From Noviherbaspirillum sedimenti (GTDB lineage Bacteria; Pseudomonadota; Gammaproteobacteria; Burkholderiales; Burkholderiaceae_D): a DNA stretch of 64,000 nt. Location of the stretch: the NCBI RefSeq assembly GCF_003590835.1, contig NZ_QYUQ01000002.1:1426001-1490000 (forward strand). Reading direction: 5' to 3'. The stretch's first letter is position 1; each line of letters opens with the position of its first letter. Position numbers and translations under genes: made by a program. This document shows, piece by piece, positions 18,354 to 28,022 of this stretch. Under the pieces are notes generated by a model that saw only the letters and a program-made list of their open reading frames with translations, was not told the DNA's origin and ran no database searches.

Positions 18354-18760
18354 ATGAGACGCGCTGAACGGTGAAAATCCGGATGCGCGGCGGTAGTTTG
18401 TTCGGTCAACGTGGTGGCATCCAGCCGGATGGCCAGCAGCGTCTGGCCCAGTTCGTCATGCAGGTCGCGGGCAATGCGCTGACGCTCTGTTTCCTTGATG
18501 GTTTCCTGATGGGCGGCCAGTTCGCGGATGCGGGCGCGCGACTGGCGCAGCGCTTCTTCGGCCAGCTTGCGCTCGGTGATATCCTTGCCCGTGCCGCGGT
18601 AGCCTTGGTAAGCGCCATGTTCATCAAACATGGGCTCGCCGCTGACGCTGTACCACGCGATGCGACCGTCCGATGCCTGGATCCTGTATTCAAAATCCGT
18701 AAACGGGAGGCGGGCTTCCGCCGTCACACGTTGCCTCTGCCAGGATGGCTCGTTACTCCC
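18353..18760 (-). pseudogene. fragment of a sensor kinase, diverged copy of the gene at 21045-23627
   Basis: The minus strand encodes the second PAS/PAC end and the dimerisation region (EPMFDEHGAYQGYRGTGKD, ITERKLAEEALRQSRARI and RQRIARDLHDELGQTLLAI). It is nearly identical to the corresponding part of the intact kinase downstream, corresponding to about 21535-21950. Both ends are abrupt: one joins the LLM fragment, the other an ETF-QO fragment. There are no sensor or ATPase domains, so it is non-functional. Confidence 0.75.
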
Positions 18761-18781
18761 CAAACCCAGTTCCCAGCCACA

Positions 18782-18860
18782 ACAGGATGAATTGAGCGTC
18801 TACCGGCTTCCTTCGAGCGCTCCTGGCTGCATGATGAATTGCACAAGGCGCGCAAAGTCA
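18782..18860 (+). pseudogene. fragment of ETF:ubiquinone oxidoreductase
   Basis: The plus strand matches the ETF-QO gene (minus strand near 24310-24390): QQDELS, then after a one-base deletion SFERSWLHDELHKAR, against SFERSWLHAELHKAR in the intact protein. It is inverted relative to the intact gene and only about 80 bp long. Confidence 0.65.
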
Positions 18861-18862
18861 GC

Positions 18863-18957
18863 GCCGCTGGCAGGAAACGCAATCGGGCCATTGCCATGAG
18901 CTCGGTGCACACAGCTTCGTTGTGATCGATCCGGATCTTTGTGGCAGCATTGGTCAT
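18863..18957 (-). pseudogene. truncated start of an unrecognised gene
   Basis: An ATG at 18957 with GGAGAG upstream begins TNAATKIRIDHNEAVCTEL and runs into the ETF-QO fragment. It looks like the genuine beginning of a gene whose remainder was lost at the junction. The protein family is not recognised. Confidence 0.3.
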
Positions 18958-19035
18958 GGCGGCATCTCTCCAGAAAATGCCAAAAACCAGCAGAATTCAT
19001 GCCTGCAAATTAACGGGACGGAACACTAGCGTCAG

Positions 19036-20958
19036 TTATGCCCAGTTGGTTTCCCAATTCCTGAACTGCTCTGCCGGCATTGGCTTGCTGATGTGATAGC
19101 CTTGTGCCACATCGCATCCGAGCGCCGCCAAGCTATCCCAGTGCGCCTGGCTCTCCACCCCTTCCGCCACGATTTTCATGTCCAGATTGTGACCCAGCTC
19201 GATGGTGGTACGTACGATCACTGCCGAATCATTGGATACCGTCATGGGCATGACGAATGACTGATCAATCTTGATGTAATCCACCGGCAATTTCTGCAAA
19301 TAGCCCAGGCTGGAATAGCCCGTCCCAAAGTCGTCTATGTACAACCGCGTGCCCAGCTGCTTTAAGTCGGTGAGCGTCTCCAGGGCGCTGGCCGGATCCT
19401 CCATTAATGCACTTTCAGTCAGCTCGAACTGCATCAGTTCCGGCCGGATGCCCCAGGTAGCAAACAAGCCCCGGATCCGCTCGACCAGATCGGGATCGCG
19501 CAAGTCATGCGCGGAGAGGTTGACCGCCAGCGGCCAGTCCAGCCCGGCCTCATGCCAGGCGTAGCTTTGACTGAATGCAGATTCCAGCACCCAGTTGGTG
19601 AGCGGCGTGATCAAACCAGCTTGCTCCGCAAGCGGGATGAATTCACTGGTCGAAATCATGCCATGCACCGGGTGTTCCCAGCGCACCAATGCTTCCGCGC
19701 CGCATACGCGCCGCGAAGCGATGTCTACCTTGGGCTGGCAATACAGCAGCAATTGGTTGTGCTCGATGGCATGCCGCAAGTCGCCCATGAGCGCGAGCCG
19801 CCTGGCGTGCAGTTCTTCCTGGCCGCCGGTGTACATGGCATAACCGCCGTGCGTCGGCCTGGCTTCGCGCATCGCGGAATTCGCCCTGCGCAATAAAGCT
19901 TCCGGGGTAGTGGCGTGACCAGGAAAGAGCGCGATGCCGATGTTCACGCTTGCATCGACCATGAGGCCGGACACTTCTACAGGGTCATGCAGAATGGCGG
20001 TAAGCCGTTGCGCCCTCTGGATCGCATGCTCGGCACTCGTCGCAGGCAATAGCAAGGCGAACTCCGCTTCCCCCACGTGCGCCAGCGTTTCATTTTCCTT
20101 GACAGCCAGCTCAAGGCGCCGGCCGAGTTCCTGCAGTAATTGATCCCCCGAACGGTAACCCAGGACTTTATTGATTTCGTGAAAGCGCCCTACGTGCAAG
20201 TGCAGCAAGGCCAGCGCATGGTGATGCTGTTTCGCCTCTTGCATTGCTTCTTCCAGGCACTCCAGCAGGAATGTGCGATTCGGCAGCCCAGTCAGCGCCT
20301 CATAGTAAGCCAGGCGGGCGATGGTGGCTTCGGCCTCACGATGTTTTTCGCGGATCCGCAGGTTGGCAATGCCGTAGGCCAGATCGTCGGCCAGCTCGCT
20401 AAGCAACTGGACTTCTTCTTCATCGAAGTCATCGGGCTCAGCCGCAGCCATGGCCAGAGCGCCAATCACCTCGCCATCGATGCGCAAGGGGAAGGCGGCG
20501 GTGACTAAAGCGAAGCCTGTCTTGATTGCCTCCTCGCGCACACGGTCGTAGGCTGGATAGGCATAGGCCGGATCGGTGAGGATATGTCGTCCCACGCAGG
20601 GTTCGCCAGTGCGGATTGCCGTACCCATCCCGGTGCGGCCGGATTCGGTATCCGCCCAGGTAAAATGCAAGGTCTCGAGATACGTCATGTCCGTATCGGC
20701 GGCGCCCACCCAGCGGATCGTCTTTTCTTGATCGTGCTCTGCATAACCAACGACAGCTTGTCGATATCCGCCACTTTCGACAATGACCCGACACATGTCC
20801 TGCAGCAATGCCTGCTCGTCTGAAGCATGCAATAAAGTATGATTGCCGGCACTTAAGGTTTTGAAGGCGCGATGAATGCGCGCCAGTTTCTGTGCCTGAT
20901 CGTCCACTGACGCAGGCCCAGCTTGGTCGCCCATTGGCGCATCGGCAAGGTGTTTCAT
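19036..20958 (-). CDS. GAF-GGDEF-EAL protein, probable c-di-GMP phosphodiesterase
   Basis: The 640-residue protein has a GAF domain (about 45-205), a GGDEF domain (about 225-385) and an EAL domain (about 395-635). The GGDEF signature is degenerate (HVGEAEFALLL), so cyclase activity is unlikely. The EAL motifs are intact: CGAEALVRWEHP, YIDDFGTGYSSLGYL, DYIKIDQSF and VAEGVES, consistent with hydrolysis of c-di-GMP. GGAG upstream supports ATG 20958 over the one at 20979. It follows the sensor kinase in the same orientation with a gap under 100 bp, suggesting a common signalling unit. Confidence 0.87.
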   Translation of the reverse strand: MKHLADAPMGDQAGPASVDDQAQKLARIHRAFKTLSAGNHTLLHASDEQALLQDMCRVIVESGGYRQAVVGYAEHDQEKTIRWVGAADTDMTYLETLHFTWADTESGRTGMGTAIRTGEPCVGRHILTDPAYAYPAYDRVREEAIKTGFALVTAAFPLRIDGEVIGALAMAAAEPDDFDEEEVQLLSELADDLAYGIANLRIREKHREAEATIARLAYYEALTGLPNRTFLLECLEEAMQEAKQHHHALALLHLHVGRFHEINKVLGYRSGDQLLQELGRRLELAVKENETLAHVGEAEFALLLPATSAEHAIQRAQRLTAILHDPVEVSGLMVDASVNIGIALFPGHATTPEALLRRANSAMREARPTHGGYAMYTGGQEELHARRLALMGDLRHAIEHNQLLLYCQPKVDIASRRVCGAEALVRWEHPVHGMISTSEFIPLAEQAGLITPLTNWVLESAFSQSYAWHEAGLDWPLAVNLSAHDLRDPDLVERIRGLFATWGIRPELMQFELTESALMEDPASALETLTDLKQLGTRLYIDDFGTGYSSLGYLQKLPVDYIKIDQSFVMPMTVSNDSAVIVRTTIELGHNLDMKIVAEGVESQAHWDSLAALGCDVAQGYHISKPMPAEQFRNWETNWA

Positions 20959-21044
20959 GGAGTCCGCTCCAGCACGCATAACATTTCATTATAGGCCAGC
21001 ATGCGGGTTCATTCAGGCAAAGCATGCCGATCGTCAGGATGCCA

Positions 21045-23627
21045 TCAGCACGGCGCTTCGATTGACACCGGGAGCGGAATGGAAAAGCGGAGCCTGGTGC
21101 CTTTGCCGGGAGCGCTGTCCACGGCAAACGTGCCGCCGATCGCCTTGATGCGCTCCTCGATGCCAACCAGCCCGAAAGCCTGTTTTTTGCGGCGCTGGTT
21201 TTGGGCGATGCCAATCCCGTCATCGGCAATCGTCATTTCAAGCTGGCCCTCTTCCGTGCGGATCGCAATGCTTACCTGCCGTGCCTTGGCGTGCCGGGTG
21301 ATGTTGGTGAGGGATTCTTGCAGGACGCGGAACAATGCCGTGGAATGGCTGGCGTCAAGGTGGCGATAGGAATCTTCGTCGTCCACCTCCAGGTCGCAAG
21401 GAATGCCGCTCATGCTCTCGAATTCATGGACTTGCCATTCCATTGCGGCCAGCAGTCCCAGGTCCAGCACGAAAGGCCGCAAGTCGTTGATAATTGTCTT
21501 CACGCTCGTCATTGCCGTATCAATGTGCTCCAGCATGAGACGTGCTGAACGGTGAAATTCCGGATGCGCGGCGGCAGTTTGTTCGGTCAACGTGGTGGCA
21601 TCCAACCGGATGGCCAGCAGCGTCTGGCCCAGTTCGTCATGGAGGTCGCGGGCAATGCGCTTGCGCTCTGTTTCCTTGATGGTTGACTGATGTGCGGCCA
21701 GATCGCGGATGCGGGCGCGCGACTGGCGCAGCGCTTCTTCGGCCAGCTTGCGCTCGGTGATGTCTTTTCCCGTGCCGCGGTAGCCTTTATAAATACCGTC
21801 TTCATCGAACATGGGCTCGCCACTAATGCTGTACCACACGACACTGCCGTCTGGGCCCGGTTCAGCCCTTTCGTACTCAAAATCCTTAAATGGGCGGCGG
21901 GCTTCCACTGTGGCACGCTGCACCCGCCAGGACGGCTCGTCTTTCCAAATGCCCTCTATTTTCCAGGAATTCTCTCCAATACCGTGTTCGGGGATCTTGC
22001 CATTTTTGATTGCCTTCCATCCTGCAACGCTGGTTACCACAAGGTCCTTGTCATGCTCCCAGTACCATTCCGACGAGAGCGCGACCAAGCAGCGAAAGCG
22101 CTCCTCGCTTTCCCGCAGCGCTTGCTCGGCCAGCTTGCGGTCGGTAATGTCCCGGGCAAAAGCCAGGGCGACAGGCTCATTTTCGTAGTCAAACGGCATG
22201 GCGGAAATCCGTGCATACACCGCCGTGCCGTCCATGCGCTGCAACTTCACTTCCACTGGCGCAACGGTTTCCCTGGCTTCGATGATCAGGAGGATCCGCT
22301 CCTGAGCGGCAGCCTGCGAATCAGGATGGACGCGGTCAAGGAGGGAGTGGCCCACCACCTGGTCTGGTGAATCGGCACCGAACAGCTGCAGTGCCGCCGC
22401 GTTCGCATAGGCAACGCAGCTGCGGTTGCACACATAAATCGCATCCGGCGCATACTCGAAAAGCGAACGTAAGCGCTGCTCGCTGACGTTCAGCGCTGCT
22501 TTGCTGCGATGACGATCCTCGACCAGGGCATTGAAATGATGAATGATGCCGCCAATCTCGCCCTTGTCTTTGACCGTCAAAGGCACCAGCGATGCCATAT
22601 CGTGCGTCATGCGCTGCATTGCCTGATTCGCTTCATCTAAAGGGGCAAGCAGGCGTCGCGTCATCCAGTGGGCCACGCAAACCGCCAGCAGCGTCAGGAT
22701 GGCGGCCATGGCAATCAGGTAATGACGCATGGCGGTCACCGGCTGGAACGCCACCTCGGCCGGATAGGTTGCCGTCACGAGCCAGTTCGTCATGGGGATG
22801 GAACTGGCGGAAAAGAGCGTCGCTATGCCCTCGGTATTGCGCGCACTGGTGGAGCCCTCAAAGCCCGCGACGAAGCGGTCGTAGACTGCGTGTTGGCCTG
22901 GTGCTGGTGCCGCGGTCAGGACGCGGGCAGGATCGGTCGACGCGAGAACGAGATGATTATGCGGCGAAGTGACATAAAACTGCCCCTTGCCTGCCATTTT
23001 GCGTTCGAAAACGAGGCCGAAAAAATTGGGAGCACTCAAGTCTATGGCGCCGGCCAGGACCGCGCGCACCGTGCCGGCGTGGTCTCGCACCGGCACCGTG
23101 ATCACCAGGGTCGGACGCTGCAACGATCTTGCCGTGACGAGCGTGGCGATGGCGGGCTTGCCGGTTTTCACGACGTTTTGGAAATAGTCGCGTTCGCCGA
23201 CGTCCATGCCGCGGCGGCCCGGCATCGCCGGGTAATCGGCCATCACCCTGCCATCCAGCCCGATGACAATGATGCCGCTGGTAAAGGCCTGGTGTAAGGT
23301 GACCAGTTGCGACAGATGGTCATCGAGGACGCGCGTCGAGAGCTTGTCGGGAATGCGCGCGGCAGAGACGGTGAGCATGTCGACGCGTCCCTGCAGTTCG
23401 CCAGCAATGTCGGCGGCAAGACGACGTACCGATGCGAACTGCTGGTCAAACAGCACTTCACTGAATTTCTGCTGCTGAAAGGAGGTCGAGAGAAATACCA
23501 GTATCCACAGCAGGGTCAGGGAAAAGCCGAGCGACAAGGCAATCAGACGGCCTTTCAGGGAATCCAGGCAATACCACTTCAGTCGTATGAAAAAACCCTG
23601 GAGCCGGTTTGAATAAGGAGTGAGCAT
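21045..23627 (-). CDS. membrane sensor histidine kinase (Cache-HAMP-PAS-PAS-HisKA_3-HATPase)
   Basis: The 860-residue kinase has a transmembrane helix at about 25-47, an extracytoplasmic Cache-type sensor (about 50-290), a second helix (YLIAMAAILTLLAVCVAHW) and HAMP. Two PAS domains with PAC ends follow, then a NarX-type dimerisation domain with the phospho-acceptor His in ERKRIARDLHDELGQTLL and a C-terminal ATPase (RVLQESLTNITRHA; DDGIGI; GLVGIEERI). It should phosphorylate a LuxR-type response regulator, but none is adjacent. Diverged copies of its middle lie at 18353-18760. Confidence 0.88.
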   Translation of the reverse strand: MLTPYSNRLQGFFIRLKWYCLDSLKGRLIALSLGFSLTLLWILVFLSTSFQQQKFSEVLFDQQFASVRRLAADIAGELQGRVDMLTVSAARIPDKLSTRVLDDHLSQLVTLHQAFTSGIIVIGLDGRVMADYPAMPGRRGMDVGERDYFQNVVKTGKPAIATLVTARSLQRPTLVITVPVRDHAGTVRAVLAGAIDLSAPNFFGLVFERKMAGKGQFYVTSPHNHLVLASTDPARVLTAAPAPGQHAVYDRFVAGFEGSTSARNTEGIATLFSASSIPMTNWLVTATYPAEVAFQPVTAMRHYLIAMAAILTLLAVCVAHWMTRRLLAPLDEANQAMQRMTHDMASLVPLTVKDKGEIGGIIHHFNALVEDRHRSKAALNVSEQRLRSLFEYAPDAIYVCNRSCVAYANAAALQLFGADSPDQVVGHSLLDRVHPDSQAAAQERILLIIEARETVAPVEVKLQRMDGTAVYARISAMPFDYENEPVALAFARDITDRKLAEQALRESEERFRCLVALSSEWYWEHDKDLVVTSVAGWKAIKNGKIPEHGIGENSWKIEGIWKDEPSWRVQRATVEARRPFKDFEYERAEPGPDGSVVWYSISGEPMFDEDGIYKGYRGTGKDITERKLAEEALRQSRARIRDLAAHQSTIKETERKRIARDLHDELGQTLLAIRLDATTLTEQTAAAHPEFHRSARLMLEHIDTAMTSVKTIINDLRPFVLDLGLLAAMEWQVHEFESMSGIPCDLEVDDEDSYRHLDASHSTALFRVLQESLTNITRHAKARQVSIAIRTEEGQLEMTIADDGIGIAQNQRRKKQAFGLVGIEERIKAIGGTFAVDSAPGKGTRLRFSIPLPVSIEAPC

Positions 23628-23816
23628 GTCGTACTAAGTCATACTGGGTCAACTGAAAATCCGATACCAGGCGACGCCATCGTCATCCAGAGTCGGCAAT
23701 CTAATTCGCGCGTGAGCAATGTCTCGATACCATGCTGTGCTAGGCATCCACGACATTTTCGACAATGCTTTCTGGACTCTCAGGCAGGCATGCCAAGCCG
23801 ATGAAGATGACAATGG

Positions 23817-25490
23817 CTACATGTTGGAATAATTCGGCCCGCCACCCCCTTCGGGGGTGACCCAGACGATGTTCTGGGTCGGATCCTTGATGTCGCAGGT
23901 CTTGCAATGCACGCAGTTTTGCGCATTGATCTGCAATCGCGCTTCACCGATATCGCTCTTGACGAATTCATATACGCCCGCCGGACAGAATCGTGACTCC
24001 GGGCCCGCATATTTCAGCAGGTTGATATTCACCGGCACGCTGGCATCCTTCAGGGTCAGGTGCACCGGCTGGTCTTCGGCATGGTTGGTGTTGGAAATGA
24101 ACACCGAGGACAGGCGGTCGAAAGTCAGCTTACCATCCGGCTTGGGGTATTGGATCGGCTGGCACTCTGCCGCTGGTTTCAGGCATTCATGGTCGGCATG
24201 GGTGTGATGCAGGGTCCACGGCGCCTTGCCGCCGAAGAGGACCTGGTCGATGCCCACCAGCAGCGTGCCGGTGACCAGGCCCTTGCCCATGGCCGGCTTG
24301 AAGTTGCGCGCCTTGTGCAGCTCTGCATGCAGCCAGGAGCGCTCGAAAGAAGCCGGATAGGCGCTCAGCTCATCCTGCTGCCTTCCCGCCGCCAGCGCCT
24401 CGAAGGCTGCTTCGGCAGCCAGCATGCCGGTCTTCATGGCGGCATGGCTGCCCTTGATGCGCGAGGCATTCAAAAAGCCCGCATCGCAGCCCACCAGCGC
24501 CCCGCCCGGGAAAACCAGTTTGGGCAAGGATTGCAGGCCGCCGGCCGTGATAGCCCGGGCGCCATAGGACAGGCGCTTGCCGCCTTCAAAGAATTTGCGG
24601 ATTGCCGGATGGGTCTTGTAGCGCTGAAATTCCTCGAAAGGCGACAGGTAGGGGTTGTCATAGGCCAGGCCCACCACGTAGCCTACTGCCACCTGGTTGT
24701 CTTCCAGGTGATAGAGGAAAGACCCGCCATAGGTGGCATTGTCCAGCGGCCAGCCGGCCGTGTGGATCACCAGGCCGGGCTGGTGTTTGGCTGGATCGAT
24801 TTCCCACAATTCCTTGATGCCGATGCCATAGGTTTGCGGATCGCGCCCGGCATTCAAGTCATACCTGGCCATCAATTGCTTGCCCAGATGGCCGCGGGAT
24901 CCTTCGGCAAACAGGGTGTATTTGGCATGTAGTTCCATGCCCAGCTGGAAGGCGGCCGTGGGCTGGCCTTCCCGGTCCACGCCCATGTTGCCAGTGGCCA
25001 CGCCCTTGACTGAACCATCGTCATGGTAAAGCACTTCCGCTGCGGGAAAGCCGGGGAAGATTTCCACGCCCAGGCTTTCGGCTTGCTGGCCCAGCCAGCG
25101 CACCACGTTGGCCAGGGAAATGACGTAATTGCCATGGTTTTGGAAGCAGGCGGGCAAGAGCCAGTTGGGGGTCTTGTACGCCCTGGATTCCGACAGGAAG
25201 AGGAAGCGGTCTTCGGTGACGGGAGTATGCAGCGGAGCGCCCAGGGCTTGCCAGTCGGGGAAGAGCTCGGCCATGGCGATAGGGTCCATGACGGCGCCGG
25301 AAAGGATATGGGCGCCCAGTTCGCCGCCTTTTTCCAGCACGCAGACGGAGACTTCATTGCCTTTGTCCGCGGCGAGCTGCTTCAAGCGGATGGCGGCAGC
25401 CAGGCCGGCCGGGCCACCGCCGACGATCACGACATCGTATGCCATCGCTTCGCGCGGGCCGTATAGTTCCAGGATATTTTGGGAATTCAT
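23817..25490 (-). CDS. electron transfer flavoprotein:ubiquinone oxidoreductase
   Basis: The 557-residue membrane-associated flavoprotein moves electrons from reduced ETF to ubiquinone. It has the FAD-binding VVIVGGGPAGLAAAIRL at residues 20-36, KGSHAAMKTGMLAAEAAFEA in the second FAD segment, and the C-terminal 4Fe-4S ligands in RFCPAGVYEF and NCVHCKTCDIKDPTQNI. Length and domain order match the family. It serves the acyl-CoA dehydrogenases and ETF encoded further along. A degenerate 80-bp inverted copy of its interior lies at 18782-18860. Confidence 0.95.
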   Translation of the reverse strand: MNSQNILELYGPREAMAYDVVIVGGGPAGLAAAIRLKQLAADKGNEVSVCVLEKGGELGAHILSGAVMDPIAMAELFPDWQALGAPLHTPVTEDRFLFLSESRAYKTPNWLLPACFQNHGNYVISLANVVRWLGQQAESLGVEIFPGFPAAEVLYHDDGSVKGVATGNMGVDREGQPTAAFQLGMELHAKYTLFAEGSRGHLGKQLMARYDLNAGRDPQTYGIGIKELWEIDPAKHQPGLVIHTAGWPLDNATYGGSFLYHLEDNQVAVGYVVGLAYDNPYLSPFEEFQRYKTHPAIRKFFEGGKRLSYGARAITAGGLQSLPKLVFPGGALVGCDAGFLNASRIKGSHAAMKTGMLAAEAAFEALAAGRQQDELSAYPASFERSWLHAELHKARNFKPAMGKGLVTGTLLVGIDQVLFGGKAPWTLHHTHADHECLKPAAECQPIQYPKPDGKLTFDRLSSVFISNTNHAEDQPVHLTLKDASVPVNINLLKYAGPESRFCPAGVYEFVKSDIGEARLQINAQNCVHCKTCDIKDPTQNIVWVTPEGGGGPNYSNM

Positions 25491-25605
25491 TAATCTTGCC
25501 TAGTGCTTGTTAGTATCTCGGGTCGCAAAAAACAACACAAAAAAAAATGCTCGCGCCCACAAGGACACGAGCCAAAACCACATTGGAAGTGGTGGAGAAA
25601 CTGAA

Positions 25606-25727
25606 TTACGTTGTTTCGGCGAACAATTCGCGGCCGATCAGTCTGCGGCGGATTTCCGAGGTGTGTCGACGCCGATCTCATACAGCTTGGCGTCGCGCCA
25701 CAGACGCCCGACCGGGAACCCGTAATC
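25606..25727 (-). pseudogene. 3' fragment of an acyl-CoA dehydrogenase
   Basis: The minus strand reads GFPVGRLWRDAKLYEIGVDT and, after a one-base shift, EIRRRLIGRELFAET-stop, the conserved C-terminal end of acyl-CoA dehydrogenases. The upstream part is absent. It sits between ETF-QO and the pntB fragment, and no intact gene of this exact type is seen in the window. Confidence 0.65.
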
Positions 25728-25749
25728 GGCTCAAACTACTTGTTCAGTG

Positions 25750-25875
25750 CTATTCCACGGCCTTGACCATGTCCTCGATGACTTTCTTGGCATCGCCAAA
25801 GACTATCAAGATCTTGTCCATGCAAAGCAATTCATTGGCCAGACCCGCATAACCCGACGACATCGAGTGCTTGTT
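25750..25875 (-). pseudogene. 3' fragment of pntB, diverged duplicate
   Basis: The minus strand encodes KHSMSSGYAGLANELLCMDK, then [24 protein letters not shown], matching the last 40 residues of the intact PntB (28881-30344), including the stop. Nucleotide similarity is high, with scattered substitutions, and begins abruptly near 25875. Confidence 0.75.
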
Positions 25876-25902
25876 ATTCACAAGCTGTTAATCGCCGCAA
25901 CC

Positions 25903-26751
25903 TTAATACGTATAAAAACCCTGCTTGGTTTTGCGGCCTAGCATGCCGCCGTCCACCATTTCTTTCAGCAATTGTGCCGGGCGATATTTCGGGTCATTGA
26001 AATCGCGGTAGAGCACTTCCATCACGGCCAGGCAGACATCCAGACCGATCAGGTCCGCCAGGGCAAGGGGGCCGATCGGGTGATTCGCTCCGAGCTTCAT
26101 GCCCGCATCGATTTCCTCCGCGTTGGCCGTGCCTTCCTGCAGCAAAAAGATGGCTTCGTTAATCATGGGGACGAGCAGGCGATTCACGACGAAACCCGGC
26201 GAGTTTTTCACGGAGATCGGGGTCTTGCCGACGCGCTCGGCGAGTGTCCGGGTCGCCTCGACCACGACGTCGTCGGTGCGCAGGCCGCGGATGATTTCAA
26301 CCAGCGACATGACCGGCACCGGATTAAAGAAATGCATGCCGACAAAGCGCTCGGGGTTGGCCAGCGTCGCGGCCAGCTTGGTGATCGACACCGATGACGT
26401 ATTGGAGGCGATGACGCAGCCGGGCTTGGCGACAGCTTCCATTTCTTTCAGGATCTGCTGTTTCAGCGCCAGGTTTTCCGTCGCGGCTTCAATGACGAAA
26501 TCGGCTGCGGCCAGGTCGGCCAGCGCCGTGGTGCCCTGAATGCGGGAAAGGATCTGGTCTTTTTGTTCGGCTGTCAGCTTGCCGCTCTTGATCCCCCTGT
26601 CCAGGCTGGAAGCAATGGCGGCCATGCCTTTGGCGATGGCCGCGTCGTTAATGTCGCGCATGATGACACGCAGGCCAGCGGCAGCGCAAACCTGGGCAAT
26701 GCCGCTGCCCATTTGTCCGGAACCAATAATGCCGACAACTTCAATACTCAT
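25903..26751 (-). CDS. 3-hydroxybutyryl-CoA dehydrogenase
   Basis: The 282-residue protein is the standard length for PaaH/Hbd. It has an N-terminal NAD-binding fold ([19 protein letters not shown]), the catalytic His in [27 protein letters not shown], and the C-terminal helical domain with [14 protein letters not shown] and [11 protein letters not shown]. It oxidises (S)-3-hydroxyacyl-CoA to 3-ketoacyl-CoA. GGAG six bases upstream decides ATG 26751; the frame extends 29 codons further without a ribosome-binding site. It follows etfA and is likely co-transcribed with it. Confidence 0.93.
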   Translation of the reverse strand: MSIEVVGIIGSGQMGSGIAQVCAAAGLRVIMRDINDAAIAKGMAAIASSLDRGIKSGKLTAEQKDQILSRIQGTTALADLAAADFVIEAATENLALKQQILKEMEAVAKPGCVIASNTSSVSITKLAATLANPERFVGMHFFNPVPVMSLVEIIRGLRTDDVVVEATRTLAERVGKTPISVKNSPGFVVNRLLVPMINEAIFLLQEGTANAEEIDAGMKLGANHPIGPLALADLIGLDVCLAVMEVLYRDFNDPKYRPAQLLKEMVDGGMLGRKTKQGFYTY

Positions 26752-26853
26752 CTTATTCTCCATGGCATGCGATATGAATTCGGGTTCCGCATGCGGTCTC
26801 TCAGTTCTAAGCAATTGTTCCACAAGCTTGTTCTGCATCGCAGCGTAGCTCCT

Positions 26854-27783
26854 TTAATCGAGCGCCTGTTCCAATTGCGGCACGATCTCGAACAGATCGC
26901 CGACGATGCCGTAGTCGGCCACCGAGAAGATCGGCGCTTCCGGGTCCTTGTTGATGGCCACAATGGTCTTCGAATCCTTCATGCCGGCCAGGTGCTGGAT
27001 GGCGCCGGAAATGCCCACCGCAATGTACAGCTGGGGCGCGACGATCTTGCCGGTCTGGCCCACCTGCCAGTCATTGGGCACATAGCCTGCATCCACGGCG
27101 GCGCGCGAAGCCCCCATGGCGGCATTGAGCTTGTCGGCCAGCGGTTCGAGAATCTTGAAATTCTCTCCGGAGCCCATGCCGCGCCCGCCCGAGACGATGA
27201 TCTTGGCAGCAGTCAGTTCCGGACGGTCCGATTTGGCCACTTCACGCGACACGAACGCCGATTTGCCGGAGTCCGCAACGACAGGCAGGGCTTCAACGAC
27301 GGCACTACCGCCGGCGCCAGCGGCATCGAAGCCGGTGGTGCGTACGGTGATCACTTTGATCGGATCGGCCGACTGCACTGTGGCAATGGCATTACCGGCA
27401 TAGATTGGGCGCTCGAAGGTGTCCGGGCTATCCACCTTGGTGATTTCCGAGATCTGGCCCACGTCCAGCCGAGCGGCAATGCGTGGGGCAATGTTCTTGC
27501 CATAGGCGGTGGCCGGGGCCAGCACATGCGAATAATCCTTCGCCAGCGCCAGCGCCTGCTCGGCGACATTCTCGGACAGGCCATCGGCAAACCAGGCGGC
27601 ATCGGCCACCAGCACCTTGGCCACGCCAGCCAGTTGGGCGGCGGCTTGCGCAGCGGCGCCGCAGTTATGGCCGGCGATGAGGACATGGACGTCACCGCCG
27701 CACTGGAGGGCAGCGGTGACGGTATGGGCAGTGCTGCCCTTCAGGGTAGCGTTGTCGTGTTCGGCAATGACGAGAGTAGCCAT
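26854..27783 (-). CDS. etfA: electron transfer flavoprotein alpha subunit
   Basis: The 309-residue protein has the FAD-binding C-terminal domain with [38 protein letters not shown] and [13 protein letters not shown], and the N-terminal ETF domain starting [11 protein letters not shown]. With EtfB it accepts electrons from acyl-CoA dehydrogenases and passes them to ETF-QO. AGGAAAACC precedes the start. A 53-codon ORF separates it from etfB. Confidence 0.95.
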   Translation of the reverse strand: MATLVIAEHDNATLKGSTAHTVTAALQCGGDVHVLIAGHNCGAAAQAAAQLAGVAKVLVADAAWFADGLSENVAEQALALAKDYSHVLAPATAYGKNIAPRIAARLDVGQISEITKVDSPDTFERPIYAGNAIATVQSADPIKVITVRTTGFDAAGAGGSAVVEALPVVADSGKSAFVSREVAKSDRPELTAAKIIVSGGRGMGSGENFKILEPLADKLNAAMGASRAAVDAGYVPNDWQVGQTGKIVAPQLYIAVGISGAIQHLAGMKDSKTIVAINKDPEAPIFSVADYGIVGDLFEIVPQLEQALD

Positions 27784-27830
27784 GGTTTTCCTGACAAAAT
27801 GATTGACCTGAGCGAGATTGACGCGGGCGC

Positions 27831-27992
27831 TCAGGCTGCTTGTTGAATGGGGTAGTCATCAGCATGGTCGACCTGCTTCCAGTCCAGCTGGCGCCGGATC
27901 TGCTTGGCATCGGGCAACGGGGCCGGGCTTTTCCTGCGGTTGGCAAGCCATTCCCTGATTTGCTCTTTGGTGGGCTGGTGAATGTTTTCCAT
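27831..27992 (-). CDS. small conserved-looking protein between etfB and etfA
   Basis: The ATG at 27992 has AGGA nine bases upstream and encodes 53 residues, beginning MENIHQPTKEQIREWLANRR and ending with an acidic HADDYPIQQAA tail. Its middle, LPDAKQIRRQLDWKQV, looks amphipathic. It lies cleanly between the stop of etfB (30 bp) and the start of etfA (47 bp), in the same orientation, with charged, non-repetitive composition and no competing frame. This suggests a translated gene. Its function is unknown; a role with ETF is inferred only from position. Confidence 0.6.
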   Translation of the reverse strand: MENIHQPTKEQIREWLANRRKSPAPLPDAKQIRRQLDWKQVDHADDYPIQQAA

Positions 27993-28022
27993 GACAATGG
28001 TTCCTGTGCTATTCGGAGAGGG

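Noticed and set aside
20438..21229. 263-codon minus-strand frame overlapping the GGDEF-EAL and kinase genes
   Set aside because: It overlaps two well-supported genes in another frame and has no domain.
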